Of a stretch of DNA of 26,376 nt, positions 15,016 through 22,555 are shown in pieces. The DNA is from Betaproteobacteria bacterium UBA6910 (GTDB lineage: Bacteria > Pseudomonadota > Gammaproteobacteria > Burkholderiales > UBA6910), in assembly GCA_002451065.1 (NCBI GenBank), contig DKBC01000225.1, positions 1-26,376 on the forward strand, read 5' to 3'. Each line of letters starts with the position of its first letter. Positions within the stretch are counted from its first letter, which is position 1. The notes beneath the pieces are model-generated. The model saw nothing but the letters and a program-made list of their open reading frames with translations, did no database searches and was not told the DNA's origin. Position numbers and translations under genes: made by a program.

Positions 15016-15037
15016 TGCCCGGGCGCGAGCCCGGGCA
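15016..15037. promoter_or_regulatory. Perfect 9-bp hairpin just upstream of the HTH gene's ribosome site
   Basis: TGCCCGGGC (15016-15024), loop GCGA, GCCCGGGCA (15029-15037) form a perfect stem. It lies in the minus-strand leader, about 14 bases upstream of the AGGAG. It could be an RNA hairpin or an operator for a dimeric repressor, possibly autoregulatory. Confidence 0.4.
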
Positions 15038-15386
15038 GCACCCGGACCGGCGAGGATACTCCGATTTGCCATTACGTGCTGTGTTGGTGAAATCCACCGG
15101 GGAAAGCCGTCACTGAACTTCAATTCATGCCAGGGCCGCACCGGGCCGGGTCGCCAGCGGGAGGGGATGGCCCCCGCTCGATACCCATTTTGCAGGCATG
15201 GCCAACGACGGTCGCCACGCCAGCCAGAGGCAGGGCGACGCCGGGGTCGGACAGCGCGCCGATTGCGGAAAAGAATGTGCCACGCGCCTGTCATTCCAGG
15301 ATAAGCGTCGAGGCGGAGGGAATAACGCGGCGACGGGACCCGTTTACGGTTTGCCGTACCTCGCAAACCACGACAGGAGACTCCCC
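15038..15386. other. Divergent intergenic region upstream of the secreted-protein gene
   Basis: About 350 bases separate the HTH gene and the secreted-protein gene. I see no recognisable gene, and no promoter that I would defend. The ribosome site of the plus-strand gene, CAGGAGA, lies at 15374-15380. Confidence 0.4.
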
Positions 15387-15920
15387 ATGAAACCCACGCC
15401 CATCATCGCAGCATTGACTTTGGTATTTGCTTTCGCCGCCGCCCCGGCCCTGGCTGCCAGCGATAGCATCAAGTTCGACGGCGCCATCGGATCGCAGCCC
15501 TTGCGCAGTGGCCCCGCTGTAAACCTCGTTTTCAACGTCAGTCCGGGGGGCATCCCCTGGGTGATCGAGTCCTTCAAGGCGGAAATCAAGCCGGACGGAC
15601 GCATCTCGGCCCGCGGGGAAGGCCTGCTGCTCGCCGGCGGCAACGCCGTGGGCGCCCGCGGCGGCGTACGGTTCGTGGCTGCTTCCTTGTTCTGCCCCGG
15701 GGTAGCCGACCCGTTCAATTCCGAGGCGGCGGAGCTCGACCAGAACGGCGACTTCAACATCAGGAGCCCGCTGACGGATGCGAACGGCGTTTCCCCTCCC
15801 GTCCCCTGCGGCGATGACATGGACAACCGACCGGTGTTGCTGATTCGCAATGCCACAGCCGCCGGGGGGGTTGCGGGTGCACTGAGTGCCTGGTTCGCCG
15901 CGGGAATCCTCAAGGACTAA
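15387..15920 (+). CDS. Secreted protein of unknown function
   Basis: ATG 15387 has AGGAGA six bases upstream and begins a clear signal peptide (MKPTPIIAALTLVFAFAAAP, cleavage near ALA-A, residues 21-24); an upstream in-frame extension to 15198 is spurious. The product is 177 aa. The mature part has beta-rich segments (DSIKFDGAIGSQPLRSG, VNLVFNVSPGGIPWVIESFK, GRISARGEGLLLAGG, GGVRFVAASLFC). Two Cys (in SLFCPGV and PVPCGDD) could form a disulphide. The last third repeats the pattern of strand plus Ala/Gly-rich end (VLLIRNATAAGGVAGALSAW). I do not recognise a named family. It is a lone gene, convergent with cydB. Confidence 0.7.
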   Translation: MKPTPIIAALTLVFAFAAAPALAASDSIKFDGAIGSQPLRSGPAVNLVFNVSPGGIPWVIESFKAEIKPDGRISARGEGLLLAGGNAVGARGGVRFVAASLFCPGVADPFNSEAAELDQNGDFNIRSPLTDANGVSPPVPCGDDMDNRPVLLIRNATAAGGVAGALSAWFAAGILKD

Positions 15921-15930
15921 ATGAACAGCG

Positions 15931-15956
15931 CGGCGGCGAACTCCCGGTCGCCGCCG
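15931..15956. terminator. Hairpin between convergent secreted-protein gene and cydB
   Basis: CGGCGGCGA (15931-15939) and TCGCCGCCG (15948-15956) form a perfect 9-bp stem with an 8-base loop. It sits 10 bases after the plus-strand stop and 72 bases beyond the cydB stop. No U-run follows, so termination is inferred from position. Confidence 0.4.
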
Positions 15957-16028
15957 GTTCTCGCGCGCGCCGCGGCGGGGGATCGCCGAAAGACTCGGTA
16001 TCCGGTGCCTGGGGGACGATAACGAGCC

Positions 16029-17033
16029 TCAGTGATATCCGGCCTCCGCGCGCACCTTGCCGCGGAACACCCAGTAGGACCAGCCGGTGTACATCAGGAT
16101 GATCGGCACCAGGAACAGGGTCCCGACCAGCAGGAAGGCCTGGGACTTAGGGGAGGCAGCGGCGTCCCAGAGGCTGATGGTATGGGGCACGACATTGGGC
16201 CAGACGCTGATGCCGAGGCCCAGGTAGCACATGAGGAACAGTCCCATGGCGGCGAGGAAGGGAGCGACTTCCCGCCCGCGCGCGAGGGAGTCCCACAGCC
16301 ACCACGCGATGAGCCCGGTAACCACCGGCACCGGCGCCAGAAACAGGAGATTAGGCCAGGAGAACCAGCGCTCCGCGATCCCCGGCTGCAGGAACGGGGT
16401 CCAAGCGCTGACCATGCCGATAAAGGCGAGCACGCCGATCAAGCAGGCCCGGGCCTTGGCGCCGGCCCAGCGCTGGAGATCGCCCTCGGTTTTCATCAGC
16501 AGCCAGGTGGCGCCGAGCATGCCGTAGCCGACGACGAGCCCCGCCCCGACCGCCAGCGGGAACGGCCGCATCCAGTCCAGATTGCTGCCGGCGAACTGGC
16601 GCCCGGAGACCTCGAATCCCTGGACGAACGCGCCGAGCACGATGCCCTGGGAGAAAGTGGCGACCAGGGAGCCCCCGAAGAAGGCCCGGTCCCACCACTT
16701 GCGGCCAGATTTGGCCTTAAGCCGGAACTCGAAGGCAATGCCGCGGAAGATGAGCCCGAGCAGCATGAACAGGATCGGGTAATAGAGCGCCGGCATGATG
16801 ACCGCGAAAGCCAGGGGAAAGGCCGCGAACAGGCCTATGCCCCCGAGGATCAACCAAGTCTCGTTGCCGTCCCAGATCGGCGCTACCGAATTCATCATCA
16901 GGGTGCGCTCCGCGTCGCCGGGGGCGAATGGAAACAGGATGCCGACGCCGAGATCGAAGCCGTCCAGCAGCACATACATGAACACGGCGAAGCCGAGAAT
17001 CACCGTCCATACCGGCACTAGGTCGATGGCCAT
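16029..17033 (-). CDS. cydB: Cytochrome bd ubiquinol oxidase subunit II
   Basis: ATG 17033 lies three bases after the cydA stop. The product is 334 aa, with the N-terminus MAIDLVPVWTVILGFAVFMY, then the signature LLDGFDLGVGILFPF. APIWDGNETWLILGG and RGIAFEFRLK, both conserved in CydB/CioB, follow, with about eight further transmembrane helices. Subunit II pairs with CydA in the inner membrane and stabilises the di-heme site and proton path. It is shorter than the E. coli protein (379 aa), as is common in the CIO-type branch. I see no small cydX-like gene after it before the convergent secreted-protein gene. Confidence 0.95.
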   Translation of the reverse strand: MAIDLVPVWTVILGFAVFMYVLLDGFDLGVGILFPFAPGDAERTLMMNSVAPIWDGNETWLILGGIGLFAAFPLAFAVIMPALYYPILFMLLGLIFRGIAFEFRLKAKSGRKWWDRAFFGGSLVATFSQGIVLGAFVQGFEVSGRQFAGSNLDWMRPFPLAVGAGLVVGYGMLGATWLLMKTEGDLQRWAGAKARACLIGVLAFIGMVSAWTPFLQPGIAERWFSWPNLLFLAPVPVVTGLIAWWLWDSLARGREVAPFLAAMGLFLMCYLGLGISVWPNVVPHTISLWDAAASPKSQAFLLVGTLFLVPIILMYTGWSYWVFRGKVRAEAGYH

Positions 17034-17036
17034 CGC

Positions 17037-18422
17037 TCAAATCTCCACGTCGGCGGCGGAGAGCGGGCGCGCCGGGCGCTGTTCGGGGCCCGGCTCGGCG
17101 GCGTGGCGCAGTTCTCCGGGGCCGGCCCGCACCAGCTTGACCAGATAGTAGAGCCCGGCGCCGAACACCACGCTGTAAACCGCGGCATACAGCGCAAGCG
17201 ACACCATGACGTCGCCTGGCGCCAGCGTTGGCGTCACTCCATCGGCGGTGCGCAGCAGCCCATACACCACGTAGGGCTGCCGCCCCACCTCTGTGGTGAT
17301 CCAGCCCGCGGTTACGGCGACATAGCCCGTGGGAATGGCCAGGGTGCAGGCGCGAAGATACAACGGGGAGGCAACATTCCTGCGTCGCCAGCCGAGCCAA
17401 CCTCCCCAGACCGTGATCAGCAGCATCACCGCCCACATCCCCACCATCAGCCGGAACGCAAAGAACACGGGCGCCACCGGCGGGCGCTGTTCCGGCGGGA
17501 AATCCTTGAGGCCCTGCACCACTCCGTTCCAGTCGTGGGTGAGGTAGAGGCTGGCGAGCTTCGGGATCGCGATCTCCGCCCGGTTCGTCTCGGCGCTCGC
17601 GTCGGGTATCCCGAAAAGCACCGCTGGCTGGCCGCCCCGCGTCTCCCATATTCCTTCCATGGCTGCAAGCTTCTGGGGCTGGTGGGTCAGGGTGTTCAGC
17701 CCGTGGGCGTCGCCCAGCAGGGCCTGAGCCGGAACCAGCACCGCGGCGAGCAGCAGACCCATGGTCATCATCACCTTGCTCTCCTGCACGAAACGACCCT
17801 GGCGCAGGTAATAGGCGGCGACGCCGATGACGGTGAAGGCGGTGGTGAGGTAGACCGCCGTCACCACGTGCAGGAAGCGCCAGGGAAACGAGGGATTGAA
17901 GATCACCTCGATCCAGTCCGCCGGGAAGAAGCGGCCGTCCACCAGCGTGTAGCCTGCGGGAGTCTGCATCCAGCTGTTGACCACCAGGATCCAGAAAGTG
18001 GAGAGCAGGGTGCCGAACGCCACCATGACTGCGGCGACGAAGTGCACCCACTGGGGCACCCGCTGGCGCCCGAACAGGAGCACTCCCAGGAAACCCGCTT
18101 CCAGGAAAAACGCGGTCAGTCCCTCGTAGGCCATGAGCGGCGCGATGATTTCGGCGGCGGCATCCGAGAACCGGCTCCAGTTGGTGCCGAACTGGAACGG
18201 CATGACGATGCCCGAGACCACGCCCATGCCGAAAGAGACCGCGAAGATCCGGATCCAGAAGGTGGAGATGCGCAGGTAGACTTCCTTCCCGGTCCACAGG
18301 CGCAGGCCCTCCAGCACCGCAATATAGGAGGCGAGCCCGATGGTGAACGCGGGCAGCAGGAAGTGGAACGCCACCACGAAGGCGAACTGCAAGCGTGACA
18401 GGATTACCGGATCGACATCCAT
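17037..18422 (-). CDS. cydA: Cytochrome bd ubiquinol oxidase subunit I, short Q-loop (CIO-like) type
   Basis: ATG 18422 begins MDVDPVILSRLQFAFVVAFH; in-frame codons upstream are Arg-rich and not conserved. The 461-aa protein transfers electrons from quinol to oxygen without pumping protons. Heme ligands are visible: His20 and His185 (in WRFLHVV), and Met326 in FFAFRLMVGMW. Glu100 and Glu108 of the proton channel are present, as are the quinol-site Lys251 and Glu256 in QPQKLAAMEG. Only 75 residues separate Lys251 from Met326, against about 141 in E. coli, so the Q-loop is short, as in cyanide-insensitive (CioA) oxidases. It is co-transcribed with cydB from the promoter at 18479-18506. The assembly transporter cydDC is not in the window. 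Confidence 0.95.
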   Translation of the reverse strand: MDVDPVILSRLQFAFVVAFHFLLPAFTIGLASYIAVLEGLRLWTGKEVYLRISTFWIRIFAVSFGMGVVSGIVMPFQFGTNWSRFSDAAAEIIAPLMAYEGLTAFFLEAGFLGVLLFGRQRVPQWVHFVAAVMVAFGTLLSTFWILVVNSWMQTPAGYTLVDGRFFPADWIEVIFNPSFPWRFLHVVTAVYLTTAFTVIGVAAYYLRQGRFVQESKVMMTMGLLLAAVLVPAQALLGDAHGLNTLTHQPQKLAAMEGIWETRGGQPAVLFGIPDASAETNRAEIAIPKLASLYLTHDWNGVVQGLKDFPPEQRPPVAPVFFAFRLMVGMWAVMLLITVWGGWLGWRRRNVASPLYLRACTLAIPTGYVAVTAGWITTEVGRQPYVVYGLLRTADGVTPTLAPGDVMVSLALYAAVYSVVFGAGLYYLVKLVRAGPGELRHAAEPGPEQRPARPLSAADVEI

Positions 18423-18478
18423 CGGTGATCGCTTCGGGTATCCGCGCCGGGTGCGCCGCAAGCGGGGCAACGAGGCTC

Positions 18479-18506
18479 ATTATAGAACGACGGACTGCGC
18501 TGTCGA
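18479..18506 (-). promoter_or_regulatory. Sigma-70-like promoter of cydAB
   Basis: Reading the minus strand, TCGACA (18506-18501, five of six matches to TTGACA) is followed by 16 bases and a perfect TATAAT (18484-18479). Initiation near 18472 would leave a leader of about 50 bases before ATG 18422. I see no FNR or ArcA box that I would defend. Confidence 0.65.
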
Positions 18507-18761
18507 CCCCAAATAAGCCCGCCAGGTCGCTGGCGTGCCCCGGTGCCGGGCCTTGGCCCTTGACGGGGATCTTCTCCACTCGCCCGGCGCGACGGCGCGC
18601 ACGCTTGCCGCTCGCGACCGCGCCAGGCTCATGACCGCGGTACCCCTCGACGCCCCTGGTGCTGAAACGTCGCTGAAGGCGGATCCCCTTTGACCAGGGA
18701 ACCCTGTGCGAGAATGAACGCCCGGCGCCGTCAGACGCGCCATGAAAACGGTTGACGGGCG

Positions 18762-19607
18762 GTGAACGATCGCGACTGCGTCGCTTTTCTGCAATGGGCC
18801 CTGCCCCGCATGGAGCTGCACTGGCCGGGCTACCGCAAAGTGCGCGGAATGGTCTGCAAGCGGATTGAAAAGCGGCGACGCGCCCTGGGCCTTGCGAGCC
18901 TTGATGCCTACCGCGGGTACCTGGGGGAGCATCGCGAGGAGTGGGAGGTCCTGGGGGCGGCTTGCGCGATCCCGATCTCGCGTTTCTTTCGCGACCGCGC
19001 CGTATTCGAGAACGTGGAACAGCTGCTGCTGCCGGAATTGGCGCGGAATGCCGAACGCCGTTTCGAGCGTTCACTGGCATGCTGGAGCGTGGGCTGCGCG
19101 TCGGGAGAGGAGCCTTACAGCCTCTCCATCCTGTGGCAGTTGCGCCTGGCGCAGCGCTGGCCGGGGCTCGTGCTGCGGGTGCTTGCCACCGATGTCGACC
19201 AGAATCTCCTCGAGCGGGCGGCGACCGGCTGCTATGGCGCGGGCAGCCTGAAGGAGGTCCGCGAGGATTGGCTTGCGCAGGCCTTTGACCGACAGGGAAG
19301 CGCCTATTGCGTGCGCCCCCCGATGCGCGCCGGCGTCACCTTTGCGCGCTATGACATCCGCCAGGGAGCGCCGCCGGGACGCTTCGACCTCATCCTGTGC
19401 CGCAACCTGGTTCTCACCTATTTCGAGCCTGCGCTGCAGCGGGCGGTCATGGGGCGCCTGGCGGGTGCCTTGCACCCCGGGGGCGCCCTCGTGATCGGTA
19501 TGCACGAGTCCCTCCCTGACCGCATCAAGGGTCTCGAAGCATGGACCGGGACGCGGGCCATCTTTCGCAGCGTTCGGGACGGTTTCGCGCCCGGACCGCA
19601 GGCTTGA
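18762..19607 (+). CDS. CheR-like SAM-dependent methyltransferase, stand-alone
   Basis: GTG 18762 begins MNDRDCVAFLQWALPRMELH, the typical start of a stand-alone CheR-like subfamily. The product is 281 aa. An N-terminal helical domain (residues 1-90) contains RKVRGMVCKRIEKRRR and ISRFFRDRAVF. The SAM-binding motif follows as CWSVGCASGEEPYSLSI (107-123), then LATDVDQNLLERA and DLILCRNLVLTYF; LAGALHPGGALVIGMHESLP completes the Rossmann fold. CheR methylates glutamates of chemoreceptors. No CheB, CheA or receptor gene is nearby, and the substrate is unknown. An ATG at 18742 opens a seven-codon frame whose TGA (18763-18765) overlaps the GTG, which might couple translation. It is divergent from cydAB. 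Confidence 0.85.
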   Translation: MNDRDCVAFLQWALPRMELHWPGYRKVRGMVCKRIEKRRRALGLASLDAYRGYLGEHREEWEVLGAACAIPISRFFRDRAVFENVEQLLLPELARNAERRFERSLACWSVGCASGEEPYSLSILWQLRLAQRWPGLVLRVLATDVDQNLLERAATGCYGAGSLKEVREDWLAQAFDRQGSAYCVRPPMRAGVTFARYDIRQGAPPGRFDLILCRNLVLTYFEPALQRAVMGRLAGALHPGGALVIGMHESLPDRIKGLEAWTGTRAIFRSVRDGFAPGPQA

Positions 19608-19805
19608 CCTGGACCAGGCTAACGCCGCCCCCCACAGGTGCTGCGCCTGGTTATGCCGATGGAGGATGCGCGACAACGCGGCCGCTCCCGTGGCAATCCC
19701 CGCGGATCGGAGGCCCTGAAAATCTGCGATTTTTTTCCTTGCCCAGGCGTTCCCCGGCGCGCGCTTGGGCTTCCCGCGGGCGCTGGCCGGGACCGGAATC
19801 AAGGT

Positions 19806-19831
19806 CTTGAAGATTGGCCGGGCGCTCATAT
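19806..19831 (+). promoter_or_regulatory. Possible heat-shock (sigma-32) promoter of the hsp20 pair
   Basis: CTTGAAG (19806-19812) and GCTCATAT (19824-19831), 11 bases apart, resemble the RpoH -35 (CTTGAAA) and -10 (CCCCATNT) elements with a slightly short spacer. It lies about 70 bases upstream of the first hsp20 ATG. The match is partial but the location and gene function fit. Confidence 0.4.
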
Positions 19832-19899
19832 CTGAAGGGCAGGAGCAACCGGTGGTCTTGGCCCTGGTTGCGTTGACAACCCGTTTTGGAGGAGCAGAC

Positions 19900-20337
19900 A
19901 TGTACCGAACCCTGTTTCCACGCGACCTGTTCGCGGAACTGGACCGCCTGCAGCGCGAAATGCAGCAGGCGTTCGAGTTCTCTCCCAGCATCCGCGGCCT
20001 CGGGCGCGGTGGCTATCCTGCGCTGAACGTCGGCGGCACCCCTCAGACGGTGGAGATCTACGCGTTCGCGCCAGGGCTGGACCCCGGCGCCATCGAGGTA
20101 GGCCTCGACCGCGGCGTGCTCACGATTGCCGGCGAGCGCAAGGCCAAACTTCCCGCCGAAAGGGAAAAAGCCACCGTTCACATCAACGAGCGCTTTGCCG
20201 GCCGGTTCCGCCGGGTGGTGAGCCTGCCCGACGACATCGATCCCGACGCCGTATCCGCTGACTACCGCGACGGGGTGCTGCATGTCAGCATCAAGCGCCG
20301 TGAATCGGCGACGCCGCGCCGCATCAGCGTCGAGTGA
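19900..20337 (+). CDS. Hsp20-family small heat-shock protein, first of a pair
   Basis: ATG 19900 has GGAGGAG six bases upstream. The product is 145 aa. A short N-terminal arm (MYRTLFPRDLFAELDRLQRE) precedes the alpha-crystallin domain (about 40-135): VEIYAFAPGLDPGAIEVGLD, then GVLTIAGERKAK, INERFAGRFRRVVSLPDDID and YRDGVLHVSIKR. The C-terminal I-x-V motif (RRISVE) that docks subunits into oligomers is present. Such proteins bind unfolding proteins without ATP. It forms an operon with the second Hsp20, whose ATG lies 14 bases after this stop. Confidence 0.92.
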   Translation: MYRTLFPRDLFAELDRLQREMQQAFEFSPSIRGLGRGGYPALNVGGTPQTVEIYAFAPGLDPGAIEVGLDRGVLTIAGERKAKLPAEREKATVHINERFAGRFRRVVSLPDDIDPDAVSADYRDGVLHVSIKRRESATPRRISVE

Positions 20338-20351
20338 CAGGAGAAACGACC

Positions 20352-20732
20352 ATGAGCGAAACCAGTGCTGCCAGCAAGAACACCGATGCCCGCCGCAACG
20401 AGGCGGTGCTCCTGCCGCCGGTTGACGTGATCGAGGACCCGAGCGGTATCACCCTCTATGCCGACATGCCCGGCGTGCCCAAGGACAAGCTGGAGCTCGA
20501 GGTGGAGGGGGACACGCTCACCATCGGTGGAACCGTGGCACTGACGGTGCCGCAGGGCATGGAAGCGAGCCATGCCGAGGTCAGCCTGCCGGGTTACCGG
20601 AGGGTGTTCACCCTGAGCAAGGAGCTGGACGCGGACAAGGTGTCCGCCGAGTTCAACCACGGGGTGCTGCGCCTGCATATCCCCAGGGCCGAGCACGCGA
20701 AACCGCGCCGGATCGCGGTGCAGGTCGATTGA
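20352..20732 (+). CDS. Hsp20-family small heat-shock protein, second of a pair
   Basis: ATG 20352 is preceded by CAGGAGA; an in-frame ATG-less extension to 20334 is not needed. The product is 126 aa. Its alpha-crystallin domain reads PPVDVIEDPSGITLYADMPG, VPKDKLELEVEGDTLTIGG, YRRVFTLSKELDADKVSAEF and NHGVLRLHIPRAE, and it ends in an I-x-V motif (RRIAVQVD). The N-terminal arm (MSETSAASKNTDARRNEA) is hydrophilic and differs from that of the first copy, so the two subunits could co-assemble as a hetero-oligomer, as in other tandem class A/B pairs. A 7-bp hairpin lies 12 bases after the stop. Confidence 0.92.
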   Translation: MSETSAASKNTDARRNEAVLLPPVDVIEDPSGITLYADMPGVPKDKLELEVEGDTLTIGGTVALTVPQGMEASHAEVSLPGYRRVFTLSKELDADKVSAEFNHGVLRLHIPRAEHAKPRRIAVQVD

Positions 20733-20743
20733 CGGAGGTCGGT

Positions 20744-20762
20744 CCCGCCCTCCATGGGCGGG
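20744..20762 (+). terminator. Hairpin after the hsp20 pair
   Basis: CCCGCCC (20744-20750), loop TCCAT, GGGCGGG (20756-20762) form a perfect 7-bp GC stem 12 bases past the stop. There is no T-run. It also lies 62 bases beyond the convergent minus-strand gene. Confidence 0.4.
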
Positions 20763-20823
20763 GCTGGCTTCGAGCCTTACAGAGGCGAGAGGCCCGGCAT
20801 GATGCGGTGGGCGTTCCGCGCGG

Positions 20824-21288
20824 TCATTTCGCATCCGGCGGGCAGGACCCGACCGGTTTGGCGGTGACACGCTGGGAGAACGTCATGTTCTTGCCGCCGA
20901 GCTTGACCTCCAGAATGCCGGTGAGCGGATTTCCATCAGTCCGCCAGCGCGCGGCACCCGTCGTTCCGTTCCCGCCTTCGCAGATCAGGACGAAGGAGGC
21001 AGAATCCGCGTCGCGCCTCTCCTGGCCCAGCGTGCACCCCTTGAGCGATTCGTGACGCAGGACGGGAAACGCGGTGGACAGGCCGCGAGGGCCCAGGCAC
21101 CGGGTTTCCCGCGTGGTGGCATACCTCAGGGCCTCCTCCAGATGGGGCATCACGGTCTCGATGGTGACTTCATAGAGCCTGGAGGGCATGGATTCCGATG
21201 CCCCGGCGGGCGAGCAAGTCAGCAGCAGCAGCGCAGCCAGCCATGCCGGGAGGGAGGCCGGCGCTGCCAGGGCGATTCGTGCCTTCAT
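20824..21288 (-). CDS. DUF3617-family secreted protein
   Basis: ATG 21288 opens a 154-aa frame with a signal peptide (MKARIALAAPASLPAWLAAL, LLLTCSPAGA, cleavage near residue 31). It lacks a clear ribosome site and begins 38 bases after the ada stop, so it may be expressed from the ada transcript. The mature part fits DUF3617: LYEVTIETVMPHLEEAL, ETRCLGPRGLS, CTLGQERRDADSASFVLICE and then the tail TGILEVKLGGKNMTFSQRVT ending GSCPPD, with conserved Cys residues. DUF3617 proteins are periplasmic and of unknown function. The pairing with ada is probably positional only. Confidence 0.75.
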   Translation of the reverse strand: MKARIALAAPASLPAWLAALLLLTCSPAGASESMPSRLYEVTIETVMPHLEEALRYATTRETRCLGPRGLSTAFPVLRHESLKGCTLGQERRDADSASFVLICEGGNGTTGAARWRTDGNPLTGILEVKLGGKNMTFSQRVTAKPVGSCPPDAK

Positions 21289-21326
21289 TGCTGAATCGGT
21301 AGCCGAAGCGATCCGGTCCCGAGCGC

Positions 21327-22412
21327 TCACCCTTTCGCCTCCCGCTCCAGCAGGGCGCGCTTGCGCTCGACCCCCCAGCGATAGCCCGACAACCCGCCAT
21401 CGGTACGCACGACGCGATGGCAGGGTACGGCCACCGCCAGCGGGTTTGCGGCGCAGGCCCGGGCCACCGCCCGCACCGACTTCGGCGCGCCGATGCGCTC
21501 GGCGATTTCCGAGTAGCTGGCCGTGGCGCCGGGGGGAATCGCCTGCAACGCCTGCCACACCCGCTGCTGAAACGCGGTGCCGCGCACGTCCAGCGGGAGG
21601 TCGAACCCGCGCCCGGGGGCTTCCACCAAGCCCACTGCCCGCGACACCAGTTGCTCGAAGTCGGGCTCGCCGCCGATCAACTCAGCCCGCGGAAAGCGGT
21701 CCTGCAGCTCCCGCGCAAGCGCATCGGGATCGTCGCCTAGGAAAATGGCGCACACACCCCGTTCACTCGCCGCCACCAGTATGGACCCGAGGGAGCATTC
21801 GCCAATGGCGAAGCGTATCCTGGCATTGGCGCCGCCGGCGCGATAGCTGGTCGGCGTCATGCCCAGCAGCCGGTTCGACTTTTCATAGAAGCGCCCGTTG
21901 GAGCCGAAGCCAGCCCCGTAGATCGCCTCGGTCACGGTGCCGCTCCGTCCCAGCGCGGCTCGGACGCGCCGGGCGCGATGGGCCTCTGCGTACGCCCGGG
22001 GCGTGAGCCCCGTGGCCGCCTTGAACACGCGCTGCAGGTGGAAGACGCTCAGTCCCGCGTGGCGCGCCAGTTCCCGGAGGCCGGGCGGCTCCGCGGCGGA
22101 TTCGATCACGCGGCATAGCTCCGCCACCAGCGCCGCGCGCCGGGCGGCCAGGGTAGGCTGGTCCGGCTTGCAGCGCTTGCAGGGCCGGAATCCCGCCTGC
22201 TCGGCGTCGGCGGTGGTCAGGTGGAATTGGACATTCTCGGGCCTCGGGGTGCGGGCGCCGCAGGAGGGCCGGCAGTAGACGCCGGTCGTCTTCACCGAAT
22301 AGAAAAAACTTCCGTCCGCTTCGGGGTCCCGCGCCACCACCAAGGCCCAGCGGGGGTCGCTCGTGGTCGCGACGCCAAGCGTCGCCATCCTGGCGGTCAG
22401 GTTCACAGGCAT
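21327..22412 (-). CDS. ada: Bifunctional DNA repair methyltransferase and regulator Ada
   Basis: I favour ATG 22412 (361 aa, near the usual 354); ATG 22388 is an alternative. Three domains are present in order. The zinc finger (about 20-85) has Cys47, Cys51, Cys78 and Cys81 (VYCRPSCGARTPRPENVQFH, FRPCKRCKP); Cys47 would accept methyl from phosphotriesters. The AraC-type HTH (about 95-195) has LARHAGLSVFHLQRVFKAAT and MTPTSYRAGG. The methyltransferase (about 200-361) has FQQRVWQALQAIPPGATASY and PCHRVVRTDGG, in which Cys331 accepts methyl from O6-methylguanine. Methylated Ada activates the adaptive response to alkylation. No alkB or alkA gene is adjacent in the window. Confidence 0.95.
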   Translation of the reverse strand: MPVNLTARMATLGVATTSDPRWALVVARDPEADGSFFYSVKTTGVYCRPSCGARTPRPENVQFHLTTADAEQAGFRPCKRCKPDQPTLAARRAALVAELCRVIESAAEPPGLRELARHAGLSVFHLQRVFKAATGLTPRAYAEAHRARRVRAALGRSGTVTEAIYGAGFGSNGRFYEKSNRLLGMTPTSYRAGGANARIRFAIGECSLGSILVAASERGVCAIFLGDDPDALARELQDRFPRAELIGGEPDFEQLVSRAVGLVEAPGRGFDLPLDVRGTAFQQRVWQALQAIPPGATASYSEIAERIGAPKSVRAVARACAANPLAVAVPCHRVVRTDGGLSGYRWGVERKRALLEREAKG

Positions 22413-22555
22413 CCTTCCAACCCTCGCTCGTCGCCATGGCTGCAATCTAGCCTACGGCAGGTGTCATGGCACTCCGGGCCTTGCTTCCGAATTCCGACTC
22501 CTCGGCCGCGAGATTCCCGGCAAGTCTGGCGCGGGCGTACCCCGTTGAGTCGGAC

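Noticed and set aside
15957..16028. A cydX-like small subunit gene after cydB
   Set aside because: No short hydrophobic frame with a ribosome site is visible there.
17103..18398. A 431-codon plus-strand open frame
   Set aside because: It is antisense to cydA and rich in His/Gln/Glu/Gly, typical of the complement of a membrane-protein gene.
18480..18932. A minus-strand frame between cydA and cheR
   Set aside because: It overlaps the start of cheR, has no recognisable domain, and lies over the cydA promoter.
16717..19080. A 787-codon open frame on the minus strand
   Set aside because: It runs in a shifted frame through cydA and cydB and has the Arg/Gly/Pro-rich composition of a GC shadow. 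CydA and CydB explain the same DNA with clear motifs.
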